A DNA stretch of 64,000 nt from Bactrocera neohumeralis (taxonomy: Eukaryota; Arthropoda; Insecta; Diptera; Tephritidae): NCBI RefSeq assembly GCF_024586455.1, contig NC_065922.1, positions 27,710,089 to 27,774,088 of the forward strand, in the 5' to 3' direction. A program made the translations under genes and the position numbers. The first letter of the stretch is position 1, and every line of letters starts with the position of its first letter. Of this stretch, positions 1 through 12,415 are shown in pieces. The notes beneath the pieces were generated by a model, which was not told where the DNA came from, ran no database searches, and was given only the letters and a program-made list of their open reading frames with translations.

Positions 1-700
1 TGTAATATTTTGGCAAAATAATTTGGTTGGAATTTGCAATTTATGTCCTATTTCTACATTTCACAGTTCACTTTCTTATACAAGAAGCTTTGTGTCATTA
101 ATTAAAAATTCAATTATAAAATGTGCTCACATACATATGTTTTATTAAATATTTGCTTGAAATGACAGTGGTATTGTGGAATCTAGGAAATTATATATAG
201 GCTTGACCTATCTAGTATAAACATATTTTTTTATAGAAGCGATGCAAATCGTGACATACCGGTTCAAGTTATTTAAAATCCATTCAATCGACAGTCGGGA
301 GTAGGGAACCGCAAGTGGGCCGGATTTTTATCTGGCAAGAGACTATTCACATGACAGTATTCCTCAAGTGTTTGAAAAATAATTCTGACACTATATCCAA
401 TATCGTAATTCCCCAGATTAAATTCCTAAATGTATTAGCTTATCCTATCTAGTTGGACAGGGTTTAGATATCCAGAACAAAAAAAAAATAGACATTCCTT
501 AAGTTGATTAGCCTTGTTTCTTTTCACACGTCTCAAAAAAATTACTACATACATATCTCAATTAACTTTACCTGACAGGAAGTTTTATTTGTTTTTTTTT
601 TTTTTAATTCGATTTCTTTATTTATTCAAATCTGAAGATGTATTTATTAGCTTAAAAATTACAATTACAATTTCGCCTACTTTGTGGCAGTTCATCATAT
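1..700. other. AT-rich intergenic stretch, no gene seen
   Basis: This stretch lies downstream of the Ost48 stop codon. It is AT-rich with poly-T runs near 590-605. I see no ORF resembling a known protein, no tRNA-like B box and no clear repeat. It may include the Ost48 3' UTR. Confidence 0.5.
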
Positions 701-2109
701 TTATTGCATTTTTTTGTCATCTGCTTTCCCACTCTTTGCAGAGACTGCATTATTTTCATCCTTGAAGTGTAAAAACACAAACGAAAAGATAAAAACGCCA
801 ATCATCATGGAGAAAGCACTGCTGTAGTAGGGGTATGCACTAGGAATGAATCGTTCATATTCCGTATGTTCCAGAGGACGAACAGATACTTGGGTGGTAT
901 TGTAAAGATGCGTGTAACCAACTCGATCATAGTTTATCTTGAATTGATACACTCCGTACACGTCAGGTATCTTAAATCTAGCTTCATAGCGTCCACCGTT
1001 TACTTGCTTAAGTGTAGTACGTATGAATGGATCGATTCGAACAAATTCCAACTGTACATCATTTGCTTTGAACGGTTTCCACTTCTCATCCACCAATTCT
1101 TCTATTGATATAGTATACACAACTGGATCGACAATTGTGTAAGCTTGCTCAGGCGGTAGAGACTCTCCTTCTTTGTGGTGGTTCACTCTAGCAACACGTA
1201 AACGTCCACTTTCGCCGAAGGCCCACCTACTTATTGCAGTGGCCACGTCTTGGTTACTTGCTTGTTTGTTTATTGTTCCATCTCGTGCATTTTGGACAGG
1301 TGCTGTAAAAGCTTCATCAGAAAAGAAGTGCAGAGATCCAGAAAATACAACTCGAGCATTATTACGCGCTTGCAAAGCAGCAATAAGCAACGTTTCCCGT
1401 CCCACTGCGTGTGGGTATTCTTTGACAGTCTGTTCAGGATTATAACTGTACGCTGTACTTTCTGCAGACAACAAATGTAATACTAGGGGATTTTCTTTAT
1501 CTGCCAATAACCCAGTTCCTCGATAAATTAAGGGAGCAGACTTCTTGGCACCAACTATAATTGGTGCATCGATGAGGTTTCGTGCTGAAGTTAATATAGT
1601 AGTGTGATCCCCAACATCAGAGACATCATAATTTAAATGATCTATAACAGAAGCTCCTTCCTCATCAACTTCAAACCCACATTCTGAAGCGAATTCACGC
1701 AAAGCATCACCCGATTGCTCACTAGCAGCAACTAAAACGTTACCGCCATCGTCAACGAATTCTGTCAACTTTTCAACACTTAGATCGCCTCCAAACTCCT
1801 CAACACTGGGAGCAAATATAATAACATTCTTGTAAAGATATTCTCCATATCGTGAAAGCACTAGACCAGAGTCGTCTGCCAATTTATAAACAAGGTTAAA
1901 TCCCCGCTCTGTTGAACAATATTTTATTTAAAATTGACCACGTCACTTCAGAACACTGATAGTAGCTTACCTTGCAACGATTTAAAGAAAATTGAATGGG
2001 TTTCTCGAATTGCTAAATTATCTAACAAAACCAACGTATTAGCATCGGACTCCAACACAGCGTTTGAAGTTTGTAGAAATACGCAAATAAATACAAAGTA
2101 CTTCCACAT
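701..2109 (-). CDS. Ost48: Oligosaccharyltransferase 48-kDa subunit (DDOST/Ost48/Wbp1)
   Basis: This is a subunit of the ER oligosaccharyltransferase complex, which transfers the dolichol-linked glycan to Asn in nascent proteins. There are two exons, complement(701..1908, 1971..2109), joined across a 62-nt GT-AG intron whose phase fits (codon G|AG), giving 448 aa against about 456 in human. The start is the ATG at 2109, because the frame upstream has only a TTG. Residues 1-20 form a signal peptide, followed by the family-typical VLLDNLAIRETHS segment and a long lumenal domain. A membrane span near residues 412-434 is followed by a short cytosolic tail. The last four residues, KKMQ, fit a KKxx ER-retrieval signal. 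The gene is divergent from Sf3b1, with 614 bp between the start codons. Family assignment is from remembered similarity and is strong over the whole length. Confidence 0.95.
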
Positions 2110-2723
2110 TTTCCTTAAATTTACAATAACCAGAGAATGTTTGAACAAATATCCAATGTGAAAAAATTATACGCCCGGTAGAGAATTGCCAAACACTTGT
2201 GAGAAAATATATTTTACCGGCTATCGAGTTGCCAAATATTATTTTCTTCACATGGTTGCATTGCAATTAAAATGGCAAAGATACAGCTATATTTAATTGT
2301 TTTTTAATATTAGTAAATCTACTGGACTCTGATTTTTAAGAACATTATTACTTATTCGTATAAAAAATGCATTAAAATACAACATTTCTTTTTCTTCTAA
2401 TAATTGCAATACATTTTTCCTTCATTGCTTCATTTCTCGTTTCGGATTTTATTTCCATTAGTAAATTATTATATAATTTTAAGTCATTATAAAATATCAG
2501 CATATTGAATATTATTGTCCTTCGTCTTTAGAATCAAATTTTCGTCTTTAGAATCCAATTTTAAAGTTTATATATCTTCAAAACATTTTTGTTTAATTAA
2601 TTTAATTTAGACTTCACAAAGAAAATAAAACATATGGCAGCGTGCTTATTATAGTTTTGACATTTAATTAATTTAGTAGCTAGCGCTTATTTTTCGCTTT
2701 ACGTATAGTGAACGTTGAAAAAT
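2110..2723. other. Divergent intergenic region, Ost48 and Sf3b1
   Basis: This 614-bp AT-rich region lies between two divergent start codons and must hold both promoters. I see no TATA box at a convincing position for either gene. Two near-copies of a short motif (TTCGTCTTTAGAATC) lie at about 2521-2560. Confidence 0.5.
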
Positions 2724-5700
2724 ATGGAAAATATTCCGCGAACACACGAAGGTAAGCTTCTTTTATTAAATATTGGAAATTATAAATCAGTAAACCATAA
2801 GTGTAATTTTGTAATTCACATACCACGTAGGGAAAGTTTGTATTTGTTAGGTCTAAGTCATGGATCGATTCACCTCATTTTGTCGTATTGATTTACCTTT
2901 TGCAATACGAAGAAAAGTTACTCAGAATTCAATAAATTTCTTTATTTATTTGCTCTTCCTAGATATTGAGGCTCAAATTGCCGATATTCAAACCAAGAAA
3001 AAGGAAATTCAAAAAAATTCATCGACTGGAGTTGGCTTATTGGACAGTGGTGGATTTTATGATACAGAATTATATGATGAAGGCGGCGGAAAAGGAAAGA
3101 ATCGTTATGAGGGCTATAACACTTCAATTGCAGCAAACGACGAAATGGATGAAGACGAAGATGATGGATTCCCGGTACCTCAAAAGCGTACAACTTATAC
3201 GGCACCCATATCCGTTTTAAAAGATGTCACTCAAGGTAAGGAAGATGTTGATCCAATGGCGGATAGACGTCGACCAACCATAGCAGATAGAGAGGATGAA
3301 TATAGGCAAAAAAGACGTCGTATTATTATATCTCCTGAGCGTGCTGATCCCTTTGCTGATGGTAAATAAAACATACATTGTTTAATTAAAATGATCACTT
3401 ACTTATTAATATCTATCTTAGGTGGAAAGACTCCTGATATTGGATCCAGAACATATCCCGATATAATGCGTGAGCAAATGCTCAAAGGGGAGGAAAGTGA
3501 GGTGAGTAGCTTAGTTGATATTACAGAAGTAAAAATTAATTTTGTTTTTATTACATGCAGCTTCGCAGAAAAATACAAGAGAAATCTAAGGAAGGCACAT
3601 TGGTAAAAACTTCGAATGGGGAGGCGACTAAAGAATCGACAACACGTAAGCGAGGACGTTGGGATCAAACCGTTAGCGAAAGTTTTGTACCTGCAAAGGT
3701 ATCTGCAACACCTAATAGTGCAGCAACGCCTACTTGGGAAGATGTAAGACTAATTATTTTAAAATTTTATGAACATTAATTTGATTTCTCTTTTTTTTTT
3801 AGAAAACACCAGGTGATCATCGATGGGATGAAACACCTGGCCATAAAGGTAGTGAAACACCTGGGGCCACCCCAGGTTTGGGGACACGAATTTGGGACGC
3901 GACTCCGGCACATGCAATGACGCCAAGCCATGAGACACCTGGGCAAGAAAAATCAGCTCGTCGTAATCGTTGGGATGAGACTCCAAAGACGGAACGTGAA
4001 ACTCCCGGTCACAGTGGTTGGGCTGAGACCCCAAAACCAGACCGGGGTACAAGTGACAATGTTGTTGCTGAATCAACACCAGGTGCTTCAAAAAGAAGAT
4101 CACGTTGGGATGAAACTCCATCAAATGCGACACCGTCAATGACACCCTCTTCTGCAATGACGCCTAGCCTTACACCAAGTATGACTCCACATACCACTCC
4201 AGGTCACGTCACACCACTCTTAACACCGGGTGGTACCACACCCATTGGAGTAAAGGCAATGGCCATGGCAACTCCAACTCCGGGCGCATTAGCCGCAATG
4301 ACACCAGAGCAACTTCAAGCATACCGTTGGGAAAAGGAAATTGATGAACGCAATCGGCCACTAACAGATGAGGAACTCGATCAAATGTTTCCCCCTGGGT
4401 ATAAAATATTACCGCCGCCTGCTGGTTATGTGCCATTACGCACACCTGGGCGTAAGTTAATGGCCACACCGACACCAATTGCTGGTACCCCTGCGGGATT
4501 TTTTATTCAAGTCGAAGATAAAAATGCCAAATTTATGGACAACCAACCAAAAGGTCAAAACTTACCGTTTATGAAACCAGAAGATGCTCAATATTTCGAT
4601 AAACTGCTTGTGGACGTAGACGAAGACAGTCTTTCTCCAGAAGAGGCTAAGGAGCGAAAAATAATGAAGTTGCTTTTAACTATTAAAAATGGTTCACCTC
4701 CAATGCGTAAGTCATCACTTCGACAAATAACTGACAAGGCACGTGAGTTTGGAGCTGGGCCACTATTTAATCAAATTCTTCCCTTACTTATGTCTCCAAC
4801 GCTTGAAGATCAAGAACGACATTTACTTGTAAAAGTTATCGATCGTGTCCTATATAAGTTAGATGATTTAGTGCGTCCTTATGTACATAAAATTCTTGTC
4901 GTTATTGAGCCATTGCTAATTGATGAAGATTACTATGCCCGTGTAGAAGGTCGAGAAATAATTTCGAATCTAGCCAAAGCGGCAGGCCTTGCCACTATGA
5001 TTTCGACAATGCGTCCTGATATCGACAACATCGATGAATATGTCCGTAATACAACGGCACGAGCATTCGCCGTTGTGGCGTCGGCATTAGGTATTCCATC
5101 CTTACTACCGTTTCTTAAAGCCGTGTGTAAGTCGAAAAAGTCATGGCAAGCTCGTCATACCGGTATAAAAATCGTGCAACAAATTGCCATATTAATGGGC
5201 TGTGCTATTTTACCGCATTTAAAAGCTTTGGTGGAAATTATCGAACATGGATTAGTGGATGAACAACAAAAAGTGCGAACGATCACAGCCTTGGCCATTG
5301 CTGCATTGGCTGAAGCAGCTACGCCTTATGGCATTGAATCTTTTGATTCCGTTTTGAAGCCCTTATGGAAGGGTATTCGTACACATCGCGGTAAAGGCTT
5401 AGCTGCATTTTTAAAAGCTATTGGTTATTTAATTCCATTAATGGATGCCGAGTATGCCAACTATTATACCCGTGAAGTGATGTTGATTTTGATTCGTGAA
5501 TTTCAGTCACCCGATGAAGAAATGAAAAAGATCGTATTAAAGGTAGTAAAACAGTGTTGCGCTACAGACGGTGTGGAGGCACAATATATTAAAGAAGAGA
5601 TTTTGCCACACTTCTTTAAGTTCTTTTGGAATCACCGAATGGCTTTGGATCGTCGCAATTATAGGCAGTTGGTAGACACCACGGTAGAAATTGCCAATAA

Positions 5701-7087
5701 AGTTGGCGCTTCTGAAATCATTAATCGAGTTGTTGATGATTTAAAGGATGAAAACGAACAGTATCGCAAAATGGTAATGGAAACCATAGAGAAGATTATG
5801 GGTAATCTAGGAGCTGCAGACATTGATTCACGTTTAGAGGAGCAACTTATTGATGGTATCCTATATGCTTTTCAAGAACAAACCACCGAAGACGTGGTCA
5901 TGTTGAATGGTTTTGGTACAATTGTCAATCAGCTAGGCAAACGAGTTAAGCCATATTTACCTCAAATTTGTGGAACGATTCTTTGGCGTTTAAACAATAA
6001 GTCTGCGAAAGTGCGTCAACAAGCAGCAGATTTAATATCCCGCATTGCCATAGTTATGAAGACCTGTCAAGAAGAAAAATTAATGGGGCATTTAGGTGTT
6101 GTATTATACGAGTATTTGGGAGAGGAATATCCAGAGGTATTGGGGAGTATTTTGGGTGCGCTTAAGGCAATCGTTAATGTTATTGGTATGACTAAAATGA
6201 CACCGCCCATTAAAGATTTACTCCCACGACTGACTCCTATCCTTAAGAATCGTCATGAGAAAGTACAAGAGAACTGTATTGATTTAGTCGGAAGAATTGC
6301 GGATCGTGGACCAGAATACGTTTCAGCGCGTGAATGGATGCGTATATGCTTTGAGTTACTTGAACTTCTCAAAGCGCATAAAAAAGCTATTCGTCGCGCT
6401 ACAGTGAACACATTTGGTTACATAGCTAAAGCAATCGGTCCGCATGATGTGCTCGCGACTTTGTTGAATAATTTGAAAGTACAAGAACGACAGAATCGTG
6501 TATGTACTACAGTAGCTATTGCTATAGTGGCTGAAACTTGTCGACCCTTTACAGTACTCCCTGCATTAATGAATGAGTACCGCGTCCCAGAACTGAACGT
6601 GCAAAATGGAGTACTCAAATCACTTTCTTTTCTTTTTGAGTACATAGGTGAAATGGGAAAAGACTACATTTATGCCGTATGTCCCTTGTTGGAAGACGCA
6701 TTAATGGACCGCGATTTGGTGCATCGACAAACTGCTTGTGCTGCTATTAAACATATGGCACTCGGCGTTTATGGTTTTGGATGTGAGGATGCATTGATTC
6801 ATTTGCTGAATTACGTTTGGCCAAATATTTTTGAAACATCACCTCATTTAGTTCAGGCATTTATGGATGCTGTTGATGGTCTACGTGTTTCACTCGGACC
6901 CATAAAAATTTTGCAATATACACTGCAGGGACTATTTCATCCGGCACGTAAAGTCCGAGATGTGTATTGGAAAATTTACAATTCTCTTTATATTGGTGGA
7001 CAAGACGCATTAATAGCTGGTTATCCAAGGATTACTAACGACCCAAAGAATCAATATGAACGATATGAGTTGGACTATATGCTTTAA
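2724..7087 (+). CDS. Sf3b1: Splicing factor 3B subunit 1 (SF3B1/SAP155)
   Basis: This is the HEAT-repeat scaffold of the SF3b part of U2 snRNP, which helps hold the branch-point adenosine. There are five exons, 2724..2751, 2963..3361, 3422..3501, 3561..3743 and 3803..7087, with matching phases, giving 1324 aa (human 1304). The N-terminus begins MENIPRTHEDIEAQ, close to the human start. Residues of roughly 200-450 are rich in TP dipeptides with several RWDETP boxes, the U2AF-ligand type motifs that bind UHM domains. The C-terminal ~800 residues are HEAT repeats and almost identical to human. The segments WQARHTGIK and EQQKVRT, which hold positions equivalent to human hotspots H662, K666 and K700, are intact. 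The long last exon carries about 80% of the protein. The gene is convergent with Ipk2. Confidence 0.97.
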
Positions 7088-7630
7088 AGTGCGTCTATAT
7101 AGCGGAGGAAACATTTTCTACAATACAAAAACTACAACTATAGCCGTACAATGATTTTTTTTAGATGTAACAATAATTCCGAAACAATTATATATAGAAA
7201 TAATTTTATTTCAACTAAAATTTTCCGTTTTCATTAGTATGTGTCATTTTTGAGAAGAGTGATTTCGTTTTAGGATACAAATATCAGTTCATATTCAGCT
7301 ATTCAGATGAAAAGTTCCAACGTGTAAAAACATAATCTGCGAATTCACTACTTGAATCCTAAATTAATTTTTTTACGCTCTTTAACTTTTTTTTTTACTA
7401 AAACGTTGAATTAGGAAATTTATTATTTTATTCATTAATACTTTTCTCCTTTTTATTAACAATATTGAATTATATTAATATACCTATACTTGTTCGAAAA
7501 GATTTGTACGTACATATGTATATATACATACTAGGGTTATAATTTTGTGTATTTGAGGGGTATAAATAACAATAGTCTTCTTGGAAGTCTTTATGCCAAA
7601 TATTTTAGAATGCTTATTGTGCTAAATTTG
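7088..7630. other. Convergent 3' region, Sf3b1 and Ipk2
   Basis: This 543-bp AT-rich region separates two convergent stop codons and should contain both 3' UTRs. On the minus strand, AATAAA hexamers occur about 200 bp past the Ipk2 stop (near 7419-7432). Nothing else is recognisable. Confidence 0.5.
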
Positions 7631-8644
7631 TTATCGGTTCATTAGTTCTTCGAATACCACGATTAGATTTTCTAATCCGAAAATATAATTGGTATCTAAA
7701 GACTGGTTTGTTGTGGGAAAAACATGTGCGAAATCTATCATTTTTACTTTAACCCAATGTGCATCACTTGATTTATATTCAGTTTTTTCCTGTACATTTA
7801 GGTTTACGCTGCCATTATTCTCTAAATCACCATTTGTCAATTGTGAAATACCATTACCTTGGTGTGAATCATTTGGTGGTAGGAATTTTTCGAGGTGTTC
7901 ATAGTCATATACAATCAATAAGGAACTTGCATAGAAATTGTATAGTGTCTGCATCTTAAACCATTCTCGTATTCTGTATAACTGTTTTAATATTTCAAAA
8001 ACCAATGGTCTGAAAACTCCATTTTGAGCATTTATGAAGAGTTCTATTGTCTCGTGGAAACCATCAGAGTCCAAATTTTTACCATACTCTTTGCTAAAGC
8101 GAAGTACTTTACGATCTTTGTGCGTATACACCTGGAAGCCCGGAATACAAAGCCCCAAAACTTGTTTGCAGCGTACATATTTTTGTTCTTCTACACGACG
8201 TTTTTGTTCTGATGCCATAGGATCCCAAGTTCGTTTACCCACTTTAATATCCATTATACAAGGTTTTCGCATACCTTTTGTGAGATCTTCCATTTTCAGG
8301 AAAGTGTGCTGACGGTTATTAACAGCTAATGTCACTGTTTTATGGTATTTTGGTACAAATGAACTAAGCAGCTGCAATACATTTGAGTCATTTGATTTTT
8401 CAGCTTCTTGGAGATTTTCATAAAAATTTTTCTCACGTTCTCCACATTCCGGTTTGCCTAGTGGTTTAAGCACGCAACCACCACTGTCTTGTAAAAGACC
8501 TAAAGATGATGTATCAAACGTATGACCAGCAACTTGAGTTTCCATAGCTGCGAATCCAGCAGGAAGTTGGATCTCGACCAGTTCAGAAGCAGCGCAAATA
8601 TTTGTGTGCTTTTCCGTCATTTTTGTAGAAACTTTACTTGGCAT
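7631..8644 (-). CDS. Ipk2: Inositol polyphosphate multikinase (IPMK family)
   Basis: This kinase phosphorylates inositol phosphates (InsP3 to InsP5) in the nucleus and cytoplasm. It is a single exon. The longest true ATG start is at 8644 (337 aa); a second in-frame ATG at 8620 (329 aa) is an equally plausible start. The family signature PxxxDxKxG is present as PCIMDIKVG. The SSLL motif is present (YASSLLIVYD), as is the metal-binding IDF motif near the C-terminus (KMIDFAHVFP). Length fits fly Ipk2, which is a little over 300 aa as I recall. An acidic, Asn-rich insert lies before the IDF motif, as is common in this family. It is divergent from Ntf-2 across about 750 bp. IP6K is the main alternative, but the protein is too short for it. 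Confidence 0.9.
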   Translation of the reverse strand: MPSKVSTKMTEKHTNICAASELVEIQLPAGFAAMETQVAGHTFDTSSLGLLQDSGGCVLKPLGKPECGEREKNFYENLQEAEKSNDSNVLQLLSSFVPKYHKTVTLAVNNRQHTFLKMEDLTKGMRKPCIMDIKVGKRTWDPMASEQKRRVEEQKYVRCKQVLGLCIPGFQVYTHKDRKVLRFSKEYGKNLDSDGFHETIELFINAQNGVFRPLVFEILKQLYRIREWFKMQTLYNFYASSLLIVYDYEHLEKFLPPNDSHQGNGISQLTNGDLENNGSVNLNVQEKTEYKSSDAHWVKVKMIDFAHVFPTTNQSLDTNYIFGLENLIVVFEELMNR

Positions 8645-9398
8645 CTGTATGTAACTTTTCAATTGTTGGCATCAAAATACCCATAAACGCATGAGTAATG
8701 CAAGTATTGCAAAAGTATTTTCAATTACTACGATTTATTCATATCTAAATTCTTATCCCAAAGTTAATACCGCCTGAAACCGATTGAGCCAATGATAAAT
8801 GCTGCCAGATATACATAATATTTTGTGCTTTTATTTTTGTAATATACTTTAACCACTATGCATTCAGGAAAAGTTGTCTGCGTGTTATTAACACATATTA
8901 GAATTGATATTAATATACTTTCGTTAACGTTATCAAATATTTAATTTATTGTGCGAATGTATATGAAATATCTTATCAATTTTATATACTTAATTTTGCT
9001 ATGATATACCAAATAAGTTAATCGTTGGATGCATACTTTTAGGAGTCGAAGTAATTAACTAATTCACAATAGCTAGACATTAGTTCGTATTAATGAAACA
9101 TATAATAAATACATCAGATATTAAATTATTTTACTATTATTTAATTTTTTGACGCACGGTATCAACAAAATCTCTATGTACATTGTGATATACTCTCCGA
9201 TTAGTTAATCTTAATTAAGTGACATTTCTTATTTATATTGCATTGTGTTGGCTACACTGACAGCGCGCAATCAACCGATTTCGCATACGGCAGGGGAGAC
9301 GAAGTGAATCCGTCGGAATTTGCACGGAAATAATTCCTATTTTTTTATAAGTTACTCGTATTTTTGCATTATTTTAGTTATTGAATTTTGAAGTGAAA
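8645..9398. other. Divergent intergenic region, Ipk2 and Ntf-2
   Basis: This is the shared upstream region of two divergent genes. Most is AT-rich. A GC-richer block at about 9255-9330, rich in CG dinucleotides, lies 70-140 bp before the Ntf-2 ATG and is the likely Ntf-2 5' UTR and core promoter. I see no TATA box there. Confidence 0.45.
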
Positions 9399-11900
9399 AT
9401 GGCGTTAAATCCACAGTACGAGGATATTGGTAAAGGATTTGTGCAACAATACTATGCGACATTTGACGATCCCAACCTCAGAGCGAATGTGGCCAATTTC
9501 TACAGTGTGAGTGTGAATGTGTATTGCAGCTGGTGTGGTCACCACTGCCTCTGTACCGGTGTTGTTGTTTCTGCCACTGCTGCTCCACCTTTTTGTCCAC
9601 AGAATTTCAAATGACACATGTCCATTTATAATTGCACCTTATTACTATTATATGTTTTTTGTTTCCAATTTATATATTTTCTGTGGTTAGTAGCCAAAGT
9701 CACTTAACCGCCATTTGTGCTATTTTTAGCGTAGAGTGCTTCAATTATATTACTTCTGGACCATTCCGTTTGCGTTCGCAGCAGCAGTAGCAAAAAATTA
9801 ATGTGTAAAATATAGGAATATCTAATATATATTAATGAATATATAATTTATATTCTAGGCGACCGAATCATTCATGTCCTTTGAAGGCGTACAATTGCAA
9901 GGAGCACCTAAAATAATGGAAAAGTTGTCTGTGAGTACATTTGGGTACCATTCGATTGACTATTTTATTAACTAATTTAATATTTATTTAGAGTTTGTCG
10001 TTCCAAAAAATATCGAGGGTTATAACAGCAGTAGATTCACAACCAATGTTTGATGGAGGCGTATTAATCAATGTATTAGGAAGACTCAAGGTAAAATATA
10101 ATTAATACAAAAATTAAGTTTTGTTCCATTGTACGGTTTGAAACATGTTTCACAAAACGTAACTTTAATGGCCGGTGTGTATACATAGCTTAATTTAAGT
10201 TTTTGATCCTTTCATTGATCTATTTGTGTACACGCTGCATTTGACGCCTTATCAGACCGATGATGACCAGCCACATGCGTATATTCAAACATTTGTTCTT
10301 AAGCCTGTGGGTGGTAGTTTCTTCGTACAACATGATATTTTCAGGCTATCCCTACACGACGTATAGTTATATGGAAAATATGCACTGCGTGCACTGCCCT
10401 TAACTCACGCTTGACAGTGGACGCTACAGTTACTGCTGCGATAATAGATACATTTTAATAAACTATGCTAATTTGCTAACGTATGTTACCTTAAATAACG
10501 ATAACAAAAAAGGAAATCTAAAAGCCAATTATACAAAAATTGCAATAATTTAGAATAATAAATTTGACTGATTAGTGACTGTGTCGAGTTTAGTCGCCAG
10601 ATATGCCGCCAGCAACGCCACTACCATCGATGCCGATTTTACTATGAAATTCGAAGAGTATTCTGCGTTTTTGGTAATAAATCAATTATAAATAAAATTT
10701 TATAAGCTGATGATATAACCCGATTTTTCGAATGTAATATTTTGAAAATAATTTTCTGTCTAACGCGTTTCGTTGTGGTATTATTTTAATTGGCATATTT
10801 AAAAAAATCCAAATAACATTATCCAAAGTTTCTTAAACGCATGCAAAAACTGTACTACCTACCACCATACATACACACATAAACTTATGCTTGCAATTAC
10901 CATGACAGCCATTTACGTTACAGAAGTGTAACCTAATTTATACCCCGGCTATGACTGTTACATTAATATTATTTGGGAAATGTTTAATTAAGTTATTTAC
11001 TTTACTAGATGTTGTCCACAAATAAATAAACCACATTCATAATTATCATTTACTATTAGAAAGTTTGAATATCCTAGCATAAAAAAACTACGAACTCGTT
11101 AAAAGTTAAATAAATAAAGGAATAATTAAGTAAAAGTTTCGTATTAAACTGACATATTTCTCCAAGTTTCCAATCATTTTCTAATGCCAATGAATAATAA
11201 TATTGAAATACTCCTTAGTGAAAAGTTAATTTCTTCGGCATTCTGAATTTGCGAAAATTTTAAAATTATTTAATCATTTCTAATTTGATTTAGATATGTA
11301 TATAAATTTTGTAACTTTCGGTTAAAGCTTTTATTAAATTGTATTCCTTTCCTGAACTGAATTTGACCCTTACTTATAATTTTGCAATTTTGCTTAACAA
11401 ATTCCCGAAAACACTCCGGCCATGGACAGTGATACTATTTTTTATTTTTATTAATCGCTATCATTTTGTGAACTTGCTTTAAGGCACTATATATTATTTT
11501 ATTGTAATTTTTGTTAAAACTCGAGAAGTACCTAGATATGCATATAATTTTGTATAAAAAACCTCAGACCTTTGCACAACCCTTCTAATATTTCCCTAGA
11601 TATTCCACTTATTTTATTTATTTATGTTTGCTTAACCATTTATTACTAGTCTTTTATTTACATGGACAATGCATACATATGTACATATGTATTTTTGTTT
11701 TACTCTATTTAGGTAAAATGTTACATAGTTTTTAATTGCTATTTTATGGAGTTAGGTTTAAGTATGTAAATTTTATTTATTTACAGTGTGACGAGGATCC
11801 ACCACACGCTTTCTCGCAAGTCTTCGTTTTGCGGCCACTCGGCGGTACATTTTTCTGTGCACACGACATCTTTCGTTTGAATATACACGACACAGCCTAG
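9399..11900 (+). CDS. Ntf-2: Nuclear transport factor 2, with two alternative last exons
   Basis: NTF2 is a small dimeric carrier that returns RanGDP to the nucleus and binds FxFG nucleoporins. Shared exons are 9399..9506, 9859..9930 and 9992..10090, all phase 0. They can splice either to 10256..10366 (isoform of 129 aa) or to 11787..11900 (isoform of 130 aa). Each terminal exon starts after a proper AG acceptor, encodes the last strands of the NTF2 fold (PHA...FVL...HDIFRL) and has its own stop. Each also has its own poly(A) signal: AATAAA at 10457 and ATTAAA at 11948. The shared part is very close to fly Ntf-2 from its first residues (MALNPQYEDIGKGFVQQYY). Only one terminal exon can be used per transcript. 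The gene is convergent with the ABCA gene. Confidence 0.95.
10256..10366 (+). CDS. Ntf-2: Ntf-2 alternative last exon A (proximal)
   Basis: This exon gives 36 residues beginning TDDDQPHAYIQTFVLK and a TAG stop. An AATAAA lies 91 nt past the stop, supporting independent 3'-end formation. It is homologous to, but diverged from, exon B 1.4 kb downstream. Confidence 0.85.
   Translation, partial: TDDDQPHAYIQTFVLKPVGGSFFVQHDIFRLSLHDV
11787..11900 (+). CDS. Ntf-2: Ntf-2 alternative last exon B (distal)
   Basis: This exon gives 37 residues beginning CDEDPPHAFSQVFVLR and a TAG stop, after an acceptor TTTACAG. It replaces exon A and encodes the same part of the fold. An ATTAAA at 11948 may be its poly(A) signal. 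Confidence 0.85.
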   Translation, partial: CDEDPPHAFSQVFVLRPLGGTFFCAHDIFRLNIHDTA

Positions 11901-12415
11901 TTGTGTCAACATTTTGATTACGTTTATAATAATAATGATACATAAATATTAAAACAAATGGAGTGATTGTAATAACGTTAGATATTCTGGCATTTATTTC
12001 GTGTACTTGTAATGGATTTGTTCTATTCGTTATTATGTCTGAAAATAATATTACAACGTATTTAAATTGATTGTTTTTTGTTGAGGTTCAAATTCTCTAC
12101 TATTCTCAATAACAATTTTTTGTTTATTTGAACTTATAAATACTTATTCCGACATTACAACTTCAGGTTAATGTTAAAAGTTACGTATTTTTAGTATTGC
12201 CGTATTATTATATTGAATTCGGTATTTTTCAGTATATACCTATCTTTAATTGAGTTTGCCTTAATTTTTTTGAAAATACTAAACATTTTTTAATTGACAG
12301 CAATGCATATATACATATATTATTTAAACAATTCGCAGAGCGACAGGTAATTTTTTAACAATGGTCCAAATTAGAAGCATAAAATTTTTTTTTTTTGTAA
12401 TTTTTAATGATATCT
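11901..12415. other. Convergent 3' region, Ntf-2 and ABCA gene
   Basis: This is a 515-bp AT-rich stretch between two convergent stop codons. It should hold both 3' UTRs. I see no other feature. Confidence 0.5.

Noticed and set aside
2110..2148. Upstream extension of Ost48 to 2148
   Set aside because: The codon at 2146-2148 is TTG, and the ATG at 2109 directly opens a signal peptide.
8645..8662. Upstream extension of Ipk2 to 8662
   Set aside because: The codon at 8660-8662 is TTG; the first ATG in frame is at 8642-8644.
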